Notes: generated from the letters alone by a model not told the origin. Numbered from the stretch's first letter, positions 48,701 through 62,526 are shown. The stretch: DNA of 64,000 nt from Xestospongia bergquistia (GCA_963965975.1 OZ014417.1:4135821-4199820), one strand, 5' to 3'. Numbers and translations: made by a program.

Positions 48701-51700
48701 TGAATAGTAAGGTGTGCCAAAACATCCAAGTAAATATAAGAAAAGTAACCAAAAATATATTCCATCTCATTTAAATCAAAATCTAGGTTGTTATAAAATA
48801 TTACTACAACTAGATCTCCTGCCATTAACAAACTAATTCTACTCAAATATCACCCAGTATGTCATCAAGTAGATTGTTCAGTACTGACACATCAGATACT
48901 GCTCACTGTGATCAATCCTTTGTTCTTTTAGATTCTATAGTTGAATTTTCCCATTTGTATTTTCAGTACAGAGCAAATTTTAAAACCCATTTTTCTGCCA
49001 CTTCATCTCTTAAACAACAGTACAAACACAAGAAGCTATAGTCAGTCCCTTTGTTCCATCAGTTTCCATGGTTGACTCTACATGCTTGCATTTATTCAAC
49101 ATTACTCTGCAGATATTTAACCAGATTCAAGCTACTGTTTCACCTTTTTCAACCAACAATGCAATCGTCCATTTGAAAACTTTTTTGGTATGGTACATCT
49201 CCAACTTTTCCTTTATCTTCAAAATAAACTTGGTGTAATTTTGTAGACTGTTCATTAAGACACCAATAACAAACTAACTGCCTGCTCCATTTGAGCCATT
49301 TATTCCAAAATTTCTGACCAAGAGAATCACTAAATGCTAGGGTAAAATCAAAGATAGGTATGAACCCTCTTCACCAAAGGATTTCATTTTTGCTAGAATG
49401 AAAAGGAAATCCTATGTAGCAGGACATGGATCAGTTAATTGCCCCACCTAACTACAAGCTTCCTGTGATCATCTCTCCATGTAGATTTTTTAGACCAATC
49501 TTTTAATGCACAATCTCTAGTTACTCCTGAAGACATTAAAGACAAGCTAAGAAAGACCTGTTTGCAAACAATACTAATTGTATATATTTGGATATTCAGT
49601 ATGACTAGTCATCTGTCTCGACAAGTGTTGATGTCATGGTTATCACTTATATATAAAACAATTGATGATGTATCATTCACTATTATTAATATAGTTCGTT
49701 GTTTGTTATTATTTATATATTTTATGGTTTATTATTATTATTATATTTAATCATTAGTTATTGTTATATTTCACATAGCAAGATGTTTAGAAATTGTAAG
49801 TATGGACATTTTATTACTATAACATACATGACTCCCTCATGGCCCACAAATAGACTATTGTAATTTTAGGTCTTCGGGTCCTTTTAACAAAACCTATCAG
49901 TAATTTTTTACAACAAAGTTAGTAGTGATTGTATAAAAGATACACCTTAAGTAAACTTCAAGGGCTAAAAATCATTCCATCTTCCGTTGCACCTTTTGGT
50001 CATGTCCACTAATACTGACTACCTTTGGCTTTGCAAGTATATTCTTGAATAAAGAAGCTTACTAGCAAAGGATATGATGCACATAAAAAGTTACCTGAGC
50101 TGATCATTAAATTTTTGAAAGCCACTACTGAGAGAATGTCTTTATTAAAAGAACTTTCTACACAATGATCTGCTGATATAGTGTAGTTTTATAATAGTAA
50201 ATTCATTGGCTTAATAGCTGCTTTAATGGTTAGCAACAATATTACATTATATGCCAACTTGAGCAAAGTGTATATACCAGCTGTTAGTTTAAACAAAAGT
50301 AAACCAGAAGAATTAACAATTCCAGAATTAAAGTGTTGGATTCAATGTCAGAAGGCATCAGTTAAGGGAAAGAACGCTGGCCTAATTGCTCAGTGACTCT
50401 TATATAATGATTATTTAATGCAATGAAATATACTAAACAACAACAACATAGCAGGGTGAGCACAGTCTATTGGTTTATAATAATAATAGAAGGGTAGTTG
50501 TGACAAGCTACACTTGCTGCTACCACAATAGGCACAATCCTTATATGGGGGTGGGGTTAGTGTTGACCAAGTGACTCATAGCTGTGAAACCAGTAACACT
50601 GATTGAACAAAGGAGCAATACATAATTATAAGATCATTTATTGTGTATATATAAACATTACTTCTTTCTACATAGGATGAATAAATAACCTGTTTAAAAT
50701 CAGTGGAATGGAACACTGGAATAAAATATTATGATGTAACACTTCAAATGTTTTTATTTACTACTTTGTAGAGATGAAAACTCACACAATGGTATACAAG
50801 AAACCATTTCCTAAATACAGTAAAAAACACCTTTTCAGATCATTTTAGATCTAAAATAGGATCAAAATCATGTGCATAATCTTGGCCAATTAGTGAGGAG
50901 TCAAGTGCTATGTTTCTTATAAGTTTTACTAAGCTATTCCATTCAAATGACATAAAGAAAGACAACTTGGTAAATGAAAACATTCTGGGTCAAATACCTT
51001 ATTGTATTTATTTTATTTATAATGGTGACATAAAAGTACATAAGCAACTAGTGGTGATGATGTATCAATTCAACCAAAGACATCACACAACTCATTCTCT
51101 TCAAATCCAAAGTTTCAATGAATCATAGTTTTCTTTCAGGGCAGGTAGATCTTTGTTTTGAAGACACCCACATAAAGACTGTGGTAATATTGTAAAATAT
51201 GCCAAATGTGAGGGTGGTTGTGTTGGGAAGCTTGAGAAAAAGAAAATGGGACTGAATGGAAAGATGAACTCTGATTATTGGTACAAGGTGAACCACAGAC
51301 AGTGACTAACTTCATTGACTCAACACTAGTAATACACACTGTAATTGGCCATTTATTTCATTAACAACAGCTGGCAAAGGGTTATGTGCTAGTTCTTCAT
51401 CTATCTGAGTTGTTTGCTTTCTTTTCTTAAAAGCCTTTCCTCCTTTCCATCCTTGTCATTTTGGCAAAGTCACTGTTGGCAGCTTAGATAAATGACAACT
51501 GCTTTTACTTTTTGGAAGAAACTGTACAAAGTAAGACTGTTTACTACAATTTTTAGCTACAACTACTAGTGTCAACATATTCCACTTGAGCAGAACTGTG
51601 GAAAAAGAGCAGGGGAAATTGTACCAGGTATCTTCAGTAACTTTTCTGCTTTACTAATAACAAATTGGAGTGCAGCTATGACATGCCAAGATGAGAAGAG

Positions 51701-54700
51701 AAATATAATAGATTAATAGAAGCAGAAACAGTCTCACCTTGGTCTTTATCTTCAACTAATAAATCACAGAGGCTGAAACTAATGTCTCTCTTCTTTAGAT
51801 ACTTTTATCATTGGTATTTAGTCGTGGAAAACCACCTTGTCTGTTATTTCAAAAGTTTATATTCTTGCTAAAAATTAAATATAGCTGATCAATCTGATTT
51901 AGGTAAAAGAATGTGGAATTGTGATGAAACTGGAATTTGCACAGCTCTACAGTCAAAAACAATCTGTCACGAAGGTGAGTTCATGAAACAGGTGGAGGGT
52001 CAGGAAGAGAAAGCATAACAGTTCATTGTTGCTGCTCTGCCAATGGAGAATGTCTGCCTCCTTATATCATTTACAAAGGGAAGAACCTGTCCTCTTCATG
52101 GAGTAAGGGTGGTCCAGCAGGAGTACAAGTGACTTTGGTTGGATGGAAAAGGAAAATTTCCTATCATGGTTTGAAAAATGTTTCTGCCTGCTATAGCTAA
52201 CATTCTTCATACAGGGCATGTGGTACTTTTTGTCGATGGGCATCACTCACACCTTAGCCTCAGCTTAGTGAAGCTAGCGAGAGAAAAACAAGTTTAGCTC
52301 ATCTGTCTTCCACCACATATCACACACATTCTGCAGCCACTGGACATGGGTGTGTATGGGTCGTTCAAACAGGAGTTGAAGCACATACTTAAAGAGTATA
52401 AAACATCTACCAGAGCTGCAAATGTTAGCAAAGAAATATTTCCATCACTACTCAAAATGTTATGGGACAGGGCCATAAAACCACAACATTGTATTGGTTG
52501 TTTTCGACACAGTGAATTTACCCCCTTTAATATGTCCGGTATTCCAACTTGAAAATTCTCACCATCACTTCCCTTTGCTGACTCTACACCAACAATATCT
52601 TGTAATGAACCTTCATTGTGAGGAGAACTCAGGCAGTTTTTTGTCAAAACACTCCAGCCAAAAGAAGGCAATAAACAACAAAAAAGGAGACATGTCAAAG
52701 GTCATTATGGTGAAGTATTAACGAGTGATGGAGTTTATGAAAGGCTGGCTGAGGAGGAGCAGCAAAAAGAAGCTGAAAAAAAGAGAAACAGCAACGACAA
52801 AAAAGAAAAGAAAGTAAAAGCAACTAACAAATCAACCTAAGAGCAAAAGGCAGCCTTTGCCAGAAGCGTTAAGTGTAGATGGAGATGGGGAGCATTGCCA
52901 AGTGTGTGGAGATGAAATTGATGACAATGAGGAAGCTAAATGAATGGGTTGTTCTGGGTGTTGGAGGTGGTTTCATTACTACTGCCTTGAACTGGAAAAT
53001 ATACCAGAAAGTGACTGGTTTTGCTCACATTGCAGTACCTAAAACCATTTTGTAACATTTTAAAGCAAGCATTTATCATTTTTACAATTTTTATCCACCA
53101 TGATATACTAAATTAAAAGTTAACAGAGTTATCCGGAAATATACATTATTAGTGATTACTAGTATTTATGTCAAATATAAAAAACAAGAGGAGTTATTTA
53201 AGTTTTAAGAATATTTCTAACTACAGTGAAAGTTTTAGAAGGTATGGTGATAATTTTGCTCCTATACACTGACTGTGAGTTGTACAATCTGCAGTTGAAC
53301 AAAAGAATTAATGGAATTACCCTGACTTACCTTAACATGCATTTTCAATACCTAGCTATAAGAGAGCAGGTTTATCTCAAACATATTTATCAAACTTTTT
53401 TCATACACAAAAAGTAAGCTTACTCACATAAGGTTTCTGACGGATCCAGCTAGATCTAACCCAAAATAATCAGTGATACTTGAAGGCTCTGATGAGAAGC
53501 GTAATAACACACTCATAAAGAGCTCCTTTGGACCAATTTCCACCATGTGGCACTAACTAAGCATGCTCAGAAGTGTAAACACATAAGAAGGTGGAGTCTG
53601 ATAATTAATGTGTGAACATCCTTGCAAAGAAGCGAGAATGAGCACGCATTCTTGGAAATAATTGATGCATTCTTTTCAGATAGCAAGTACATTAGTTCCT
53701 GGTTACAGCAACTGCACAACTGAATCTCTAAGTCACTTTGTCATTTATTAGTAGGCAGTGTCCGCTGTATGGAAGTTTTGTCTGATTATATATACAACCA
53801 TCTGATTTTTAAATTTTATTACAGATATTATGACTGCTTTAGCATTTTTTAATCTATGGACCTGTGTACCGAAGTAGTTTGCCTAGGTCTAACATGGACT
53901 CATCAGAAAAGATAGTATTGCCAACACAATGTTGTTCAGTGGCATCTGCTGAATGGCTGTGGCCGATTATTGGCCATTTAAGCTATAATTAGTATTATAT
54001 ATTAATATGTTGCTGACCTTATCTGGAGCATTCACTTTCATACCAGCATCTAGAAGAACTTGAACAATCTCATCATGACCATTATAACATGATATGTAGA
54101 GAACAGTTTTGTAGATCTATATAACAACAAATCAAAATATATATAATTATAACATAATAATAAATATTAATATTACCAAGTAAAGTTCAAAGTACACGAA
54201 AAGGAGGTTAGGGGCAATGGCATAAGCACAAATCAATGTATGATGTAATGTGGTAACAATGATGGAAATGAGTTATTTCAATACATAAACAAACATTCTA
54301 CAACAAATATTAATTTATCACATTAACTAACATTTAATCTTTGATATTTGCTATTTATCAATGATTTGACACCTTAATTCCAAGTGTAATATGTATTAAT
54401 CTTAGCAATTTCTAAATCACACCCAGTTAGATTAATTTGATGGAATTATTAACTAACTGTGATAGATTGGTACAAAATATGAGATGATTGTTATAGAAAA
54501 AGATATGAAGTTATGAAAGACTTTTTGAGCTAAGAAAATGAGAAGCATCAACCAGTCAATGATATTTATAGGTTGCTATGTGATCAGTAGTTCCTTCAAG
54601 TGGGTTCATTCATTGCTTGTATACAACAACACAATAAACCAAACTGTAACATCCATATGTGGTCCAAGGCAATCAAAGGACAGCTGATGTGAACATATAT

Positions 54701-57700
54701 TCTAGATAAAAGGCTGTCATCAGAAGACAAATCTTGTAAAGATAGAAAGACTTTTCAAAAAGTGCAGAGCATGACAAAACAAGTGTTTGCTCCAATAAAA
54801 AATACTATGGGTACAAAATACAGCTACTTACAATGTGGGAACTTTCTTTAAAATGTCCCTATTTTCAAATAATGGGAAATTATATTTGCATTGAGAAACT
54901 TCGTTGCAAATAGTTGTAGCATTAACTAAATATATATACTAGAAGGAGCTGTTGATGTTGTGAGAGTACCAATGTGGTAAAAGCTACACAAAGTCTACGA
55001 AATACACAAACATCTTATGAAACTGTCACTTGATAGCTACTGCTATATCTGTTAAAGGTTAAACCAACTCTTGCCTTATCTATTGTTTTAACATTATTAG
55101 TAAGTTATCATGCAGTGGCATTGTGCAATTTTTTTAAACTAACTAATATCACTACAAAAACTGAAGTGATGGACTACAATTTTAAATCTTTTCTGCAAAT
55201 TGAATTAAGAAGAATATCAGTTCCATTCTAAGTTGAATTATTCTAAGTAAGCAAAATATTCTGTCATCAATGTATATAAAATGTGTTAAATGTGTTGTAT
55301 TGAGCAGAGCAAAAACTTATAGAATGATCTATTTATATAAGGTGCATCAAATTGAGATTTCTCACATGCAATTATCAATGACATAACACTCATATACTGC
55401 CTTATAACATTTTATAAACATAACTCAAATAAGTACTCAGACAAAGAAAGCAATCATTTAAAAAATATGTACTTTAATTTTAAAGTGAGAATCATCTCAC
55501 ACACATTACAACATTGAAATAAAAAGATCATAATTGAGATTCCTTTAATTTTGATGGAGTTACTGTTCCTATAAAACTAATGATTGGAATATTGAAAACT
55601 ACAGTTTATAATAATTGTGATGAAATATTACTCTTTTAGGCTTAAAAAAGAAGGAAAAATTAGTGGTACTTTATCTGACTACATGATTCCAACAACCATA
55701 GCCAATAGATATGGCTGATTGCTCAATTGATCAAATAGAACTTATCACAATCATGATATAGCAGCATACATATGTGGTATGGAATGGTCAGACAAATAGT
55801 TCAGCTGTTGTCAAAGCTTAAACAAGCTGTATTCTAATAATATAATCTCCTAAGGCACCTAATATTTGTAGCAGTTAAGTATGATTTCTGCTTAATTACC
55901 TGTATAATCACTGTCCTGCAAATAATTCAAAAGTAAACAAGTTATGCTATACATCATGAGCATCACTATATATTTACATTAGCTCATCTAGTGATCTTCG
56001 AAACAATTATTAAAAACAAGATGTTTAGCCAGCCTTTAAAAATTTGATAGTGTAGACTTACTTCATTGTAATAGTAAATAAGCTTGTTCAAGCAAGGTAC
56101 ATTATTTTTATATAATCATCATGTCTATGTTCTCTAAGAGTTAACACTCATTCAAACAGCTTAAAATAGATTATAATCATTTACATCTGAGAAAAAATTA
56201 CAAAGCACGAAGTGAAAAAAAACTCATTTTAATTAACAAGACAACCTGAATAAAAATAGTCATACTTGTATTTTTAGATGACTTCTAGATTATACTACCA
56301 ACAAGTCAACCACAATATCTATCATCATATATGCCTGTCAATTACATGTAATAAAATAGAGTTACTTTTCAGTCTATAGTTTTAAAAATAAACAATGTCA
56401 ACCTTTAGACTCATTAACTTCACCAATAAACATACAAATGAGACAAAACATTGTGAAACAAGATCATAAATAATATCATTAACTGTTGTGAAATAATAGT
56501 GAGCAAACAGATAAAATAGTCCAATAACATTAAATATTAATTGAATAAACAGACACTATGTGTAAATGTCAAAAAGAAACCATTACTTAGAAAGGACCTC
56601 CAATTAACATCAAGTCATTGCCAAAACTTACAAATACCTATACTGGTCTTCACTAATAATAAGTAGATTATAAATATAGTTTCTATAACAATCATTGCTT
56701 TTGTATTTTCTGTTACAATATAACAACTTAAAACTCAATAACTTATTACTTTACATAATCAGTTTTACTACTACATTTATATGTGCTCCTCAATTGATCA
56801 TTGAAACAGTTATGCAAAATGAGACATTTCATCATCTTTATTTCCAGTAACATTACATGGAAAACTAATTGACATACAAGACATGAAAATGATATTTATC
56901 ACTCGTTATCAAATTATGACAAGAGCTTTACATTATATTATCATTATTATATCACAAAAATTTAGAAAACAAAATTAAGTCGTTATATAATATATAATGA
57001 TTGTCTTTTAACAACAAACGACTTCTTATTTATTTTCAGTTATACATTGTTTATGATATAAGATAAGTATGCACACACTTACTTTGTTAAAAAGCTCTAG
57101 GTTTGCTCCTTTCTCTATTAAAAGAATGGCAACATCTTTGTGTCCCTTCATTACTGCTAACATGACTGGAGTAGACTCCACCTGGAAATATAATGTTAAA
57201 ACAAATTTATATATACAAGGAAAATATATAAAATTAGACATAAAGGACTACATTGTACTATATAATCTTTGAGTTTATATTACCACCAATTATGTTTTAA
57301 AGGACACATCAAGATGACAAAAATTAATAGCACAGTAAATACATAGAAAAACAACAATGTAGTAAATAAAATGACAACATTGTACTAAATAAACATAGAA
57401 ATTATACTACATTATATCACACTTACCTCCTATTATATTTTAAAGGTCACATCAAGATGACAAGTATTCGTAGCACAATAAATGCATAGAAAAACAACAA
57501 TATAGTAAATAAAATGACAACATTGTACTAAATAAACATAGAAATTATACTACATTATATCACACTTACCTCCTATTATATTTTAGAGGTCACATCAAGA
57601 TGACAAGTATTCGTAGCAAAATAAACGCATAGAAAAACAACAATGTAGTAAATAAAATGACAACAATGTACTAAACAAACATAGAAATTATACTACATTA

Positions 57701-60700
57701 TATCACACTTACTGGCTATTATATTTTAAAGGTCACATCAAGATGACAAGTATTCATAGCACAGTAAATGTATAGAAAAACAACAATGTAGTAAATAAAA
57801 TGACAACATTGTACTAAATAAACATAGAAATTATACTACATTATATCACACTTACCGGCTATTATATTTTAAAGGTCACATCAAGATGACAAGTATTCGT
57901 AGCACAATAAATGCATAGAAAAACAACAATATAGTAAATAAAATGACAACAATGTACTAAACACACATAGAAATTATACTACATTATATCACACTTACCA
58001 GCTATTATAGTTTAAAGGTCATATCAAAATGACAAGTATTCATAGATCCATAAATGTATAGAAAAACAACAATGTAGTAAATAAAATGACAACATTATAC
58101 TACATAAACTTAGATAATATATAAAATCATATCATACTTACCCACTATTACATTTTAAAGAACACATCAAAATGACAAGTATTCATAGATCCATAAATGT
58201 ATAGAAAAACAACAATGTAGTAAATAAAATAACAACATGTACTAAATAAACGTAGAAATTATACTACACTATATCACACTTACCTAATATTTTATTTTAA
58301 AGAACACATCAAGATGACAAGTATTCATAGCACAATAAATGCATAGAATAACAACAATATAGTAAATAAAATGACAACAATATACTAAACAAACATAGAA
58401 ATTATACCACATTATATCACACTTACCTAATATTATATTTTAAAGGTCACATTAAGATGACAATTATTCAAAGAACAATAAATGTATAGAAAAACAACAA
58501 TGTAGTGAATTAAATGACAACATTGTACTAAATAAACATAGAAATTATACTACATTATATCACACTTACTGGCTATTATATTTTAAAGGAAACATCAAGA
58601 TGACAAGTATTCATAGCACAGTAAATGCATAGAAAAACAACAATGTAGTAAATAAAATGACAACATTGTACTAAATAAACATAGAATTTATACTACATTA
58701 TATCACACTTACCGGCTATTATATTTTAAAGGTCACATCAAGATGACAAGTATTCGTAGCACAATAAATGCATAGAAAAACATCAATATAGTAAATAAAA
58801 TGACAACATTATACTACATAAACTTAGATAATATATAAAATCATATCATACTTACCCACTATTAAATTTTAAAGAGCACATCAAGATAACAAGTATTCAT
58901 AGCACAATAAATGCATAGAAAAACAACAATGTAGTAAATAAAATGACAACAAATATACTAAACAAACATAGAAATTATACTACATTATATCACACTTACC
59001 TAATATTATATTTTAAAGGTCACATTAAGATGACAATTATTCAGAGAACAATAAATGTATAGAAAAATAACAATATAATAAACATTGTACTAAATAAACT
59101 TAGAAATTATACTACATTATATCACACTTACTGGCTATTATATTTTAAAGGTCATATCAAGATGACAAGTATTCATAACACAATAAATGTATACAAAAAC
59201 AACAATGTAGTTAATAAAATGACAATATTGTACTAAATAAACGTAGAAATTATACTACATTTTATCACACTCACCGGCTATTATATTTTAAAGGTCACAT
59301 CAAGATGACAAGTATTCATAGCACAATAAATGTATAGAAAAATAACAACATAGTAAATAAATTGACAACATGTACTAAATAAACATAGAAATTATACTAC
59401 ATTATATCACACTTACCTAATATTATATTTTAAAGGTCATATAAAGATGACAAGTATTCATAGATCCATAAATGTATAGAAAAACAACAATGTAGTAAAA
59501 AAAAACAACAACATTGTACTAAATAAACGTAGAAATTATACTATATTATATCACACTTACTGGCTATTATATTTTAAAGATCACATCAAGATGACAAGTA
59601 TTCATAGCACAACAAATGTATAGAAAAACAACAACATAGTAAATAAAATGACAACATTGTACTAAATAAACGTAGAAATTATACTACATTATATCACACT
59701 TACTGGCTATTATATTTTAAAGAAAACATCAAGACAACAAGTATCGTAGCACCATAAATGTATAGAAAAACAACAATGTAGTAAATAAAACAACAACATT
59801 GTACTAAATAAACGTAGAAATTATACTACATTATATCACACTTACCCTCTATTATATTTTAAAGATCGCATCAAGATGACAAGTATTCATAGCACAATAA
59901 ATGTATAGAAAAACAACAACATAGTAAATAAAATGACAACATTGTACTAAATAAACATAGAAATTATACTACATTATATCACACTTACCTCCTATTATAT
60001 TTTAAAGGTCACATCAAGATGACAAGTATTCATAGCACAATAAATGTATAGAAAAACAACAATGTAGTAAATAAAATGTCAACAGTGTACTAAATAAACA
60101 TAGAAATTATACTACATTACATCACACTTACCCTCTATTATATTTTAGAGGTCACATCAAGATGACAAGTATTCATACCACAATAAATGTATAAAAAAAC
60201 AACAATGTAGTAAATAAAATGACAACATTGTACTAAATAAACATAGAAATTGTACTACATTATATCACACTTACCCACTATTAAATTTTAAAGGTCACAT
60301 AAAGATGACAAGTATTCGTAGCACAATAAATGTATAGAAAAACAACATTGTAGTAAATAAAATGACAACATTTTACAAAATAAACATAGAAATTATACTA
60401 CATTATATCATACATATTCATTTAAGATGACAACACCATAAACATAGAGGAATATAATAAATTAAATAAAAATACAATAGACAAAGTTTTACACATTCAT
60501 ATATATTGTACGTATAATATCCAGGAATGGGACCAAGACTTTAACTGTTAAGCTAACCAAAGCACCTTTTTATAATGTTTTCATGAGCAATAAACATTAT
60601 GATAAAAAAGGCTCAGTCCTTGTCTTTAAACACTAAAAACATACTAAATGATGGAGGTCATTATGCTTTGAGTAGTTAAAAAAGTAAGCAAGTGTCTCTT

Positions 60701-62526
60701 ATTAAGCACAGAAATATTAATTAAGTGTTTGTGTTAAACTCTTTTTTAAAGTGCTTTCTCCATCTTTGATTTCATTAAACTTTTACTTAAATTCAACTAA
60801 ATTGGCCCCTGAAAGATAAAATAATGTTTTCTCTTAAGATACCATGTAAGAACAACATGATGAAAATCAAGACTATCTGGACTATGTAATAGGGCATCTT
60901 TCAAAATGAAGTAATCCACATCACCAAATTCACTATAGAAAAATGGAGTGTAAGCATCAACATTGGGGACACACAAGAAACAGGGATTCTCAATAAACTC
61001 ATTATTGCTGACATTGAATAAGTAAAATATGTATCATCTAATAATAAATTTCCACATTACAAAGTAACTTTTTAATTATCAATCTACATCAATAGAAACT
61101 AGTCAAGAAAGCAATGTTCAAAACTTTGTACATGATGATAACTTATCTTTAATACCATCAAATTATTTGGAGAGGTGTGGCTAGTATTTTTATCTAAAGT
61201 CTCTTACTATTTCATATCATTTCTCCTTTCTTTACATATTTGCTATAGTTTACTATGTTAATGTAAATATTACAAAGAGAATCTACTCCTTTGTACTAAT
61301 ATCTCATTCTTAATGTAGTACAATTGCATTATAAAAATTGTTAAAGTCAGGTACATTACTTTTCTATCATTACAATGTCTAAACTATTTCTTCTTTCATA
61401 GTTAACATCAATTCACACAGCTTATAATAGATTATAAACATTCATGTGGAAGACAAAAAAATACAAATTGCACAGTAAAATACACTAACTGAATTACCTT
61501 AGTAACAACATTGATGTCAGCTCCATGGTTAAGTAATACTTCAACAACATCTACATCTCCTTTATCACTTGCATAATGAAGAGCCGTCCATCCTTCCTAT
61601 TGTAAAACAAACAAACTGTAAATTGTAAAATATCATTATTAATATCTAAACCAATTGTATTAACATATACTGACAACATTAAACTGTTTCTATCTGTCTG
61701 TTTTGTCATGATAAAACATACCACACTCATACATTGTGTACGTACAAATAATATTACAAATTAACACTACATGTAATATAAAAAGCAAACTAAGGGACTG
61801 TTTAACAAGACACACAGTAAATATTATTTGGATTTAGGCCTAAACTATCAAACCAACAGTACCAAGATCTACAACATATAACTCTTTATATTAAATCATC
61901 TCTTAACTGTTGTCATATTTCTACTTTTAGATGACTTCCTCATAATATTATTGACTAATCCACTGCAATATCCATCATCATATACATCTGTCTATTACGT
62001 GCAATAAAACACAGTTACTTTACAGTTTATAATTTTAAAATAAACGTTGTCTTTAAATTGTACACTTGTTGACTTTACCAATAAAAATATCAATTAGACA
62101 AAAAGGTTGACAAACAAGACTTAAATAATATCATTAACAGCTGTAAAAACAATAGTCACCAAACAGATAAACTAGTCTTTAATAATGATATTACATATTA
62201 ATGACAAGCAGACACTATGTGCATATGTAATTAAGAAACTATCATCTAGAAACTATCAAATTATGACAAGACCTTAGCATTATATTATCATTATGATATC
62301 ATAAAAATTTAGAAAAAAATTAAATCGTTATATAATGTATAATAATTGTCTTTTTAGAACAAACAACTTCTTGTTTATTTTCAGTTATACATTGTTTATG
62401 ATATAAGATAAGTATGCACACACTTACTTCGTTAAAAAGCTCTAGATTCGCTCCTTTCTCTATTAAAAGAATGGAAACATCTTTGTGTTCCTTCATTACT
62501 GCTAACATGACTGGAGTAGATCCCTC
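39800..62526 (-). CDS. Ankyrin-Roc-COR-Death protein gene (5' end outside window)
   Basis: Exons on the minus strand, 5' to 3': 62428-62526, 61498-61596, 57083-57181, 54018-54116 (each 99 nt, one ankyrin repeat, phase 0), possibly 46317-46368, then 46127-46228, 45681-45773, 45029-45127, 41253-43316, 40999-41065, 40914-40946, 40201-40476, 39800-39840. All joints after 46127 are in phase. The protein has ankyrin repeats, a Roc GTPase with P-loop G-N-I-G-A-G-K-S-S and D-L-A-G-H, a COR-like region and a Death domain. This is the ROCO family layout, closest to the non-kinase part of DAPK1-type proteins: a GTP-regulated scaffold in death or stress signalling. No kinase is seen. The first exons and start lie to the right of the window. 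Introns hold many repeats. Confidence 0.8.
40201..40476 (-). CDS. Death-domain exon
   Basis: 276 nt, phase 1 at both ends. It encodes a six-helix Death-domain pattern with K-W-Y-E-I-G-D-L-L-G-V, S-K-T-L-Q-S-W-L-N and T-T-W-R-N-I-I-N-I-I. It is joined through two small linker exons (40914-40946, 40999-41065) to the COR exon and followed by a short exon (39800-39840) with the stop. Confidence 0.8.
41253..43316 (-). CDS. Main exon: last ankyrin repeats, Roc GTPase, COR
   Basis: 2,064 nt, phase 0 at both ends, 688 codons without a stop. The start (F-G-N-T-S-L-H-A-A-C) is an ankyrin repeat, followed by a second (N-R-H-N-Q-T-A-M-E-L-A-Y). Walker A (G-N-I-G-A-G-K-S-S) is near residue 84, D-L-A-G-H-K-E-Y-Y is the switch II/Walker B region, and I-G-S-R-R-D-E sits where NKxD is expected, so guanine specificity is uncertain. 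The second half has the winged-helix-like COR pattern (L-L-E-F-L-T-T-L-S-D-K-G-L-I-L-F). Confidence 0.9.
45128..45680. other. Intron with a block of unusual composition
   Basis: 45290-45640 is richer in G+C and CpG (GCGCGAGGC, CGTGCGTCGC, CAACGCGC) than everything around it. GCGCGAGGC occurs twice, at about 45350 and 45596. It may be a foreign insert or a non-autonomous element; no target duplication was found. Confidence 0.4.
47560..48700 (+). pseudogene. MULE-like transposase relic with SWIM zinc finger
   Basis: Across shifting frames one reads I-V-G-I-D-P-T-F-N-L (47670-47700, first catalytic Asp region), then V-C-Y-G-P-Y-G-E (about 47880), K-E-F-I-R-D-I-I-G (48030), E-F-T-N-S-T-N-E-S-A-N-A-R-I-K (48180-48225) and a SWIM-like finger with L-C-S-H-S-L-A-V-V (about 48640-48670). 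This matches the order of Mutator-like transposases of animals. Many stops and frameshifts; a fossil. Assignment is from remembered family patterns. Confidence 0.6.
51890..53041 (+). pseudogene. Second pogo-type transposase relic with PHD finger
   Basis: Frames read W-N-C-D-E-T-G (51915, first Asp), V-D-G-H-H-S-H (about 52235, second), L-Q-P-L-D-M-G-V-Y-G-S-F-K (about 52335, third), then an open stretch to 52552. After a Lys/Glu-rich segment the end has a PHD finger (52882-53040): C-Q-V-C, C-S-G-C, W-F-H-Y-Y-C, W-F-C-S-H-C, stop TAA. Stops and shifts show decay; the helix-turn-helix part upstream is not recognisable. Confidence 0.75.
52879..53041 (+). pseudogene. PHD finger of pogo relic 2
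   Basis: C-x2-C ... C-x2-C ... H-x2-C ... W-F-C-x2-C spacing is complete apart from one in-frame TGA before M-G-C-S-G-C. It differs in class from the PHD at 27268 (which has C-D-N-x-N-C), so the two are not recent copies of each other. Confidence 0.75.
54117..57082. other. AT-rich intron
   Basis: No exon or element recognised. 56140-57082 is homologous to 61400-62427, the left part of a segmental duplication. Confidence 0.55.
56140..57250. repeat. Segmental duplication, copy A, with ankyrin exon
   Basis: Resembles 61400-62590. Both include the ankyrin exon V/E-x-S-T-P-V-M-L-A-V-M-K and its flanks (5,345 bp apart). The 61498 ankyrin exon has no counterpart here, so it was lost from this copy or gained in the other. 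Confidence 0.75.
57280..60420. repeat. 143-bp tandem satellite, about 22 units
   Basis: Each unit contains TTTTAAAGGTCACATCAAGATGAC or a variant, AAAAACAACAATGTAGTAAA and ATAGAAATTATACTACATTA, ending TATCACACTTAC. Units differ by a few percent up to about 15%. It lies in an intron of the ankyrin-Roc gene, and further units stand at 62613-62768 and 63190-63640. On the gene's strand several units carry AG directly followed by GTAAGT. Confidence 0.93.
60421..61497. other. Intron; part repeated at the window's right end
   Basis: No coding sequence seen. 60998-61360 recurs at 63644-64000 with about 95% identity by eye. Confidence 0.7.

Larger units (their letters stand above)
46369..54017. other. 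Long intron of the ankyrin-Roc gene filled with transposon debris
   Basis: 7.6 kb between ankyrin exons. It holds a MULE/SWIM-type transposase relic (47560-48700) and a second pogo-PHD relic (51890-53041), both in plus orientation. 48850-51880 and 53042-54017 show no recognisable gene. Confidence 0.55.

Noticed and set aside
48535-48846. 103-codon minus-strand open frame
   Set aside because: It is antisense to the SWIM-finger part of the transposase relic.
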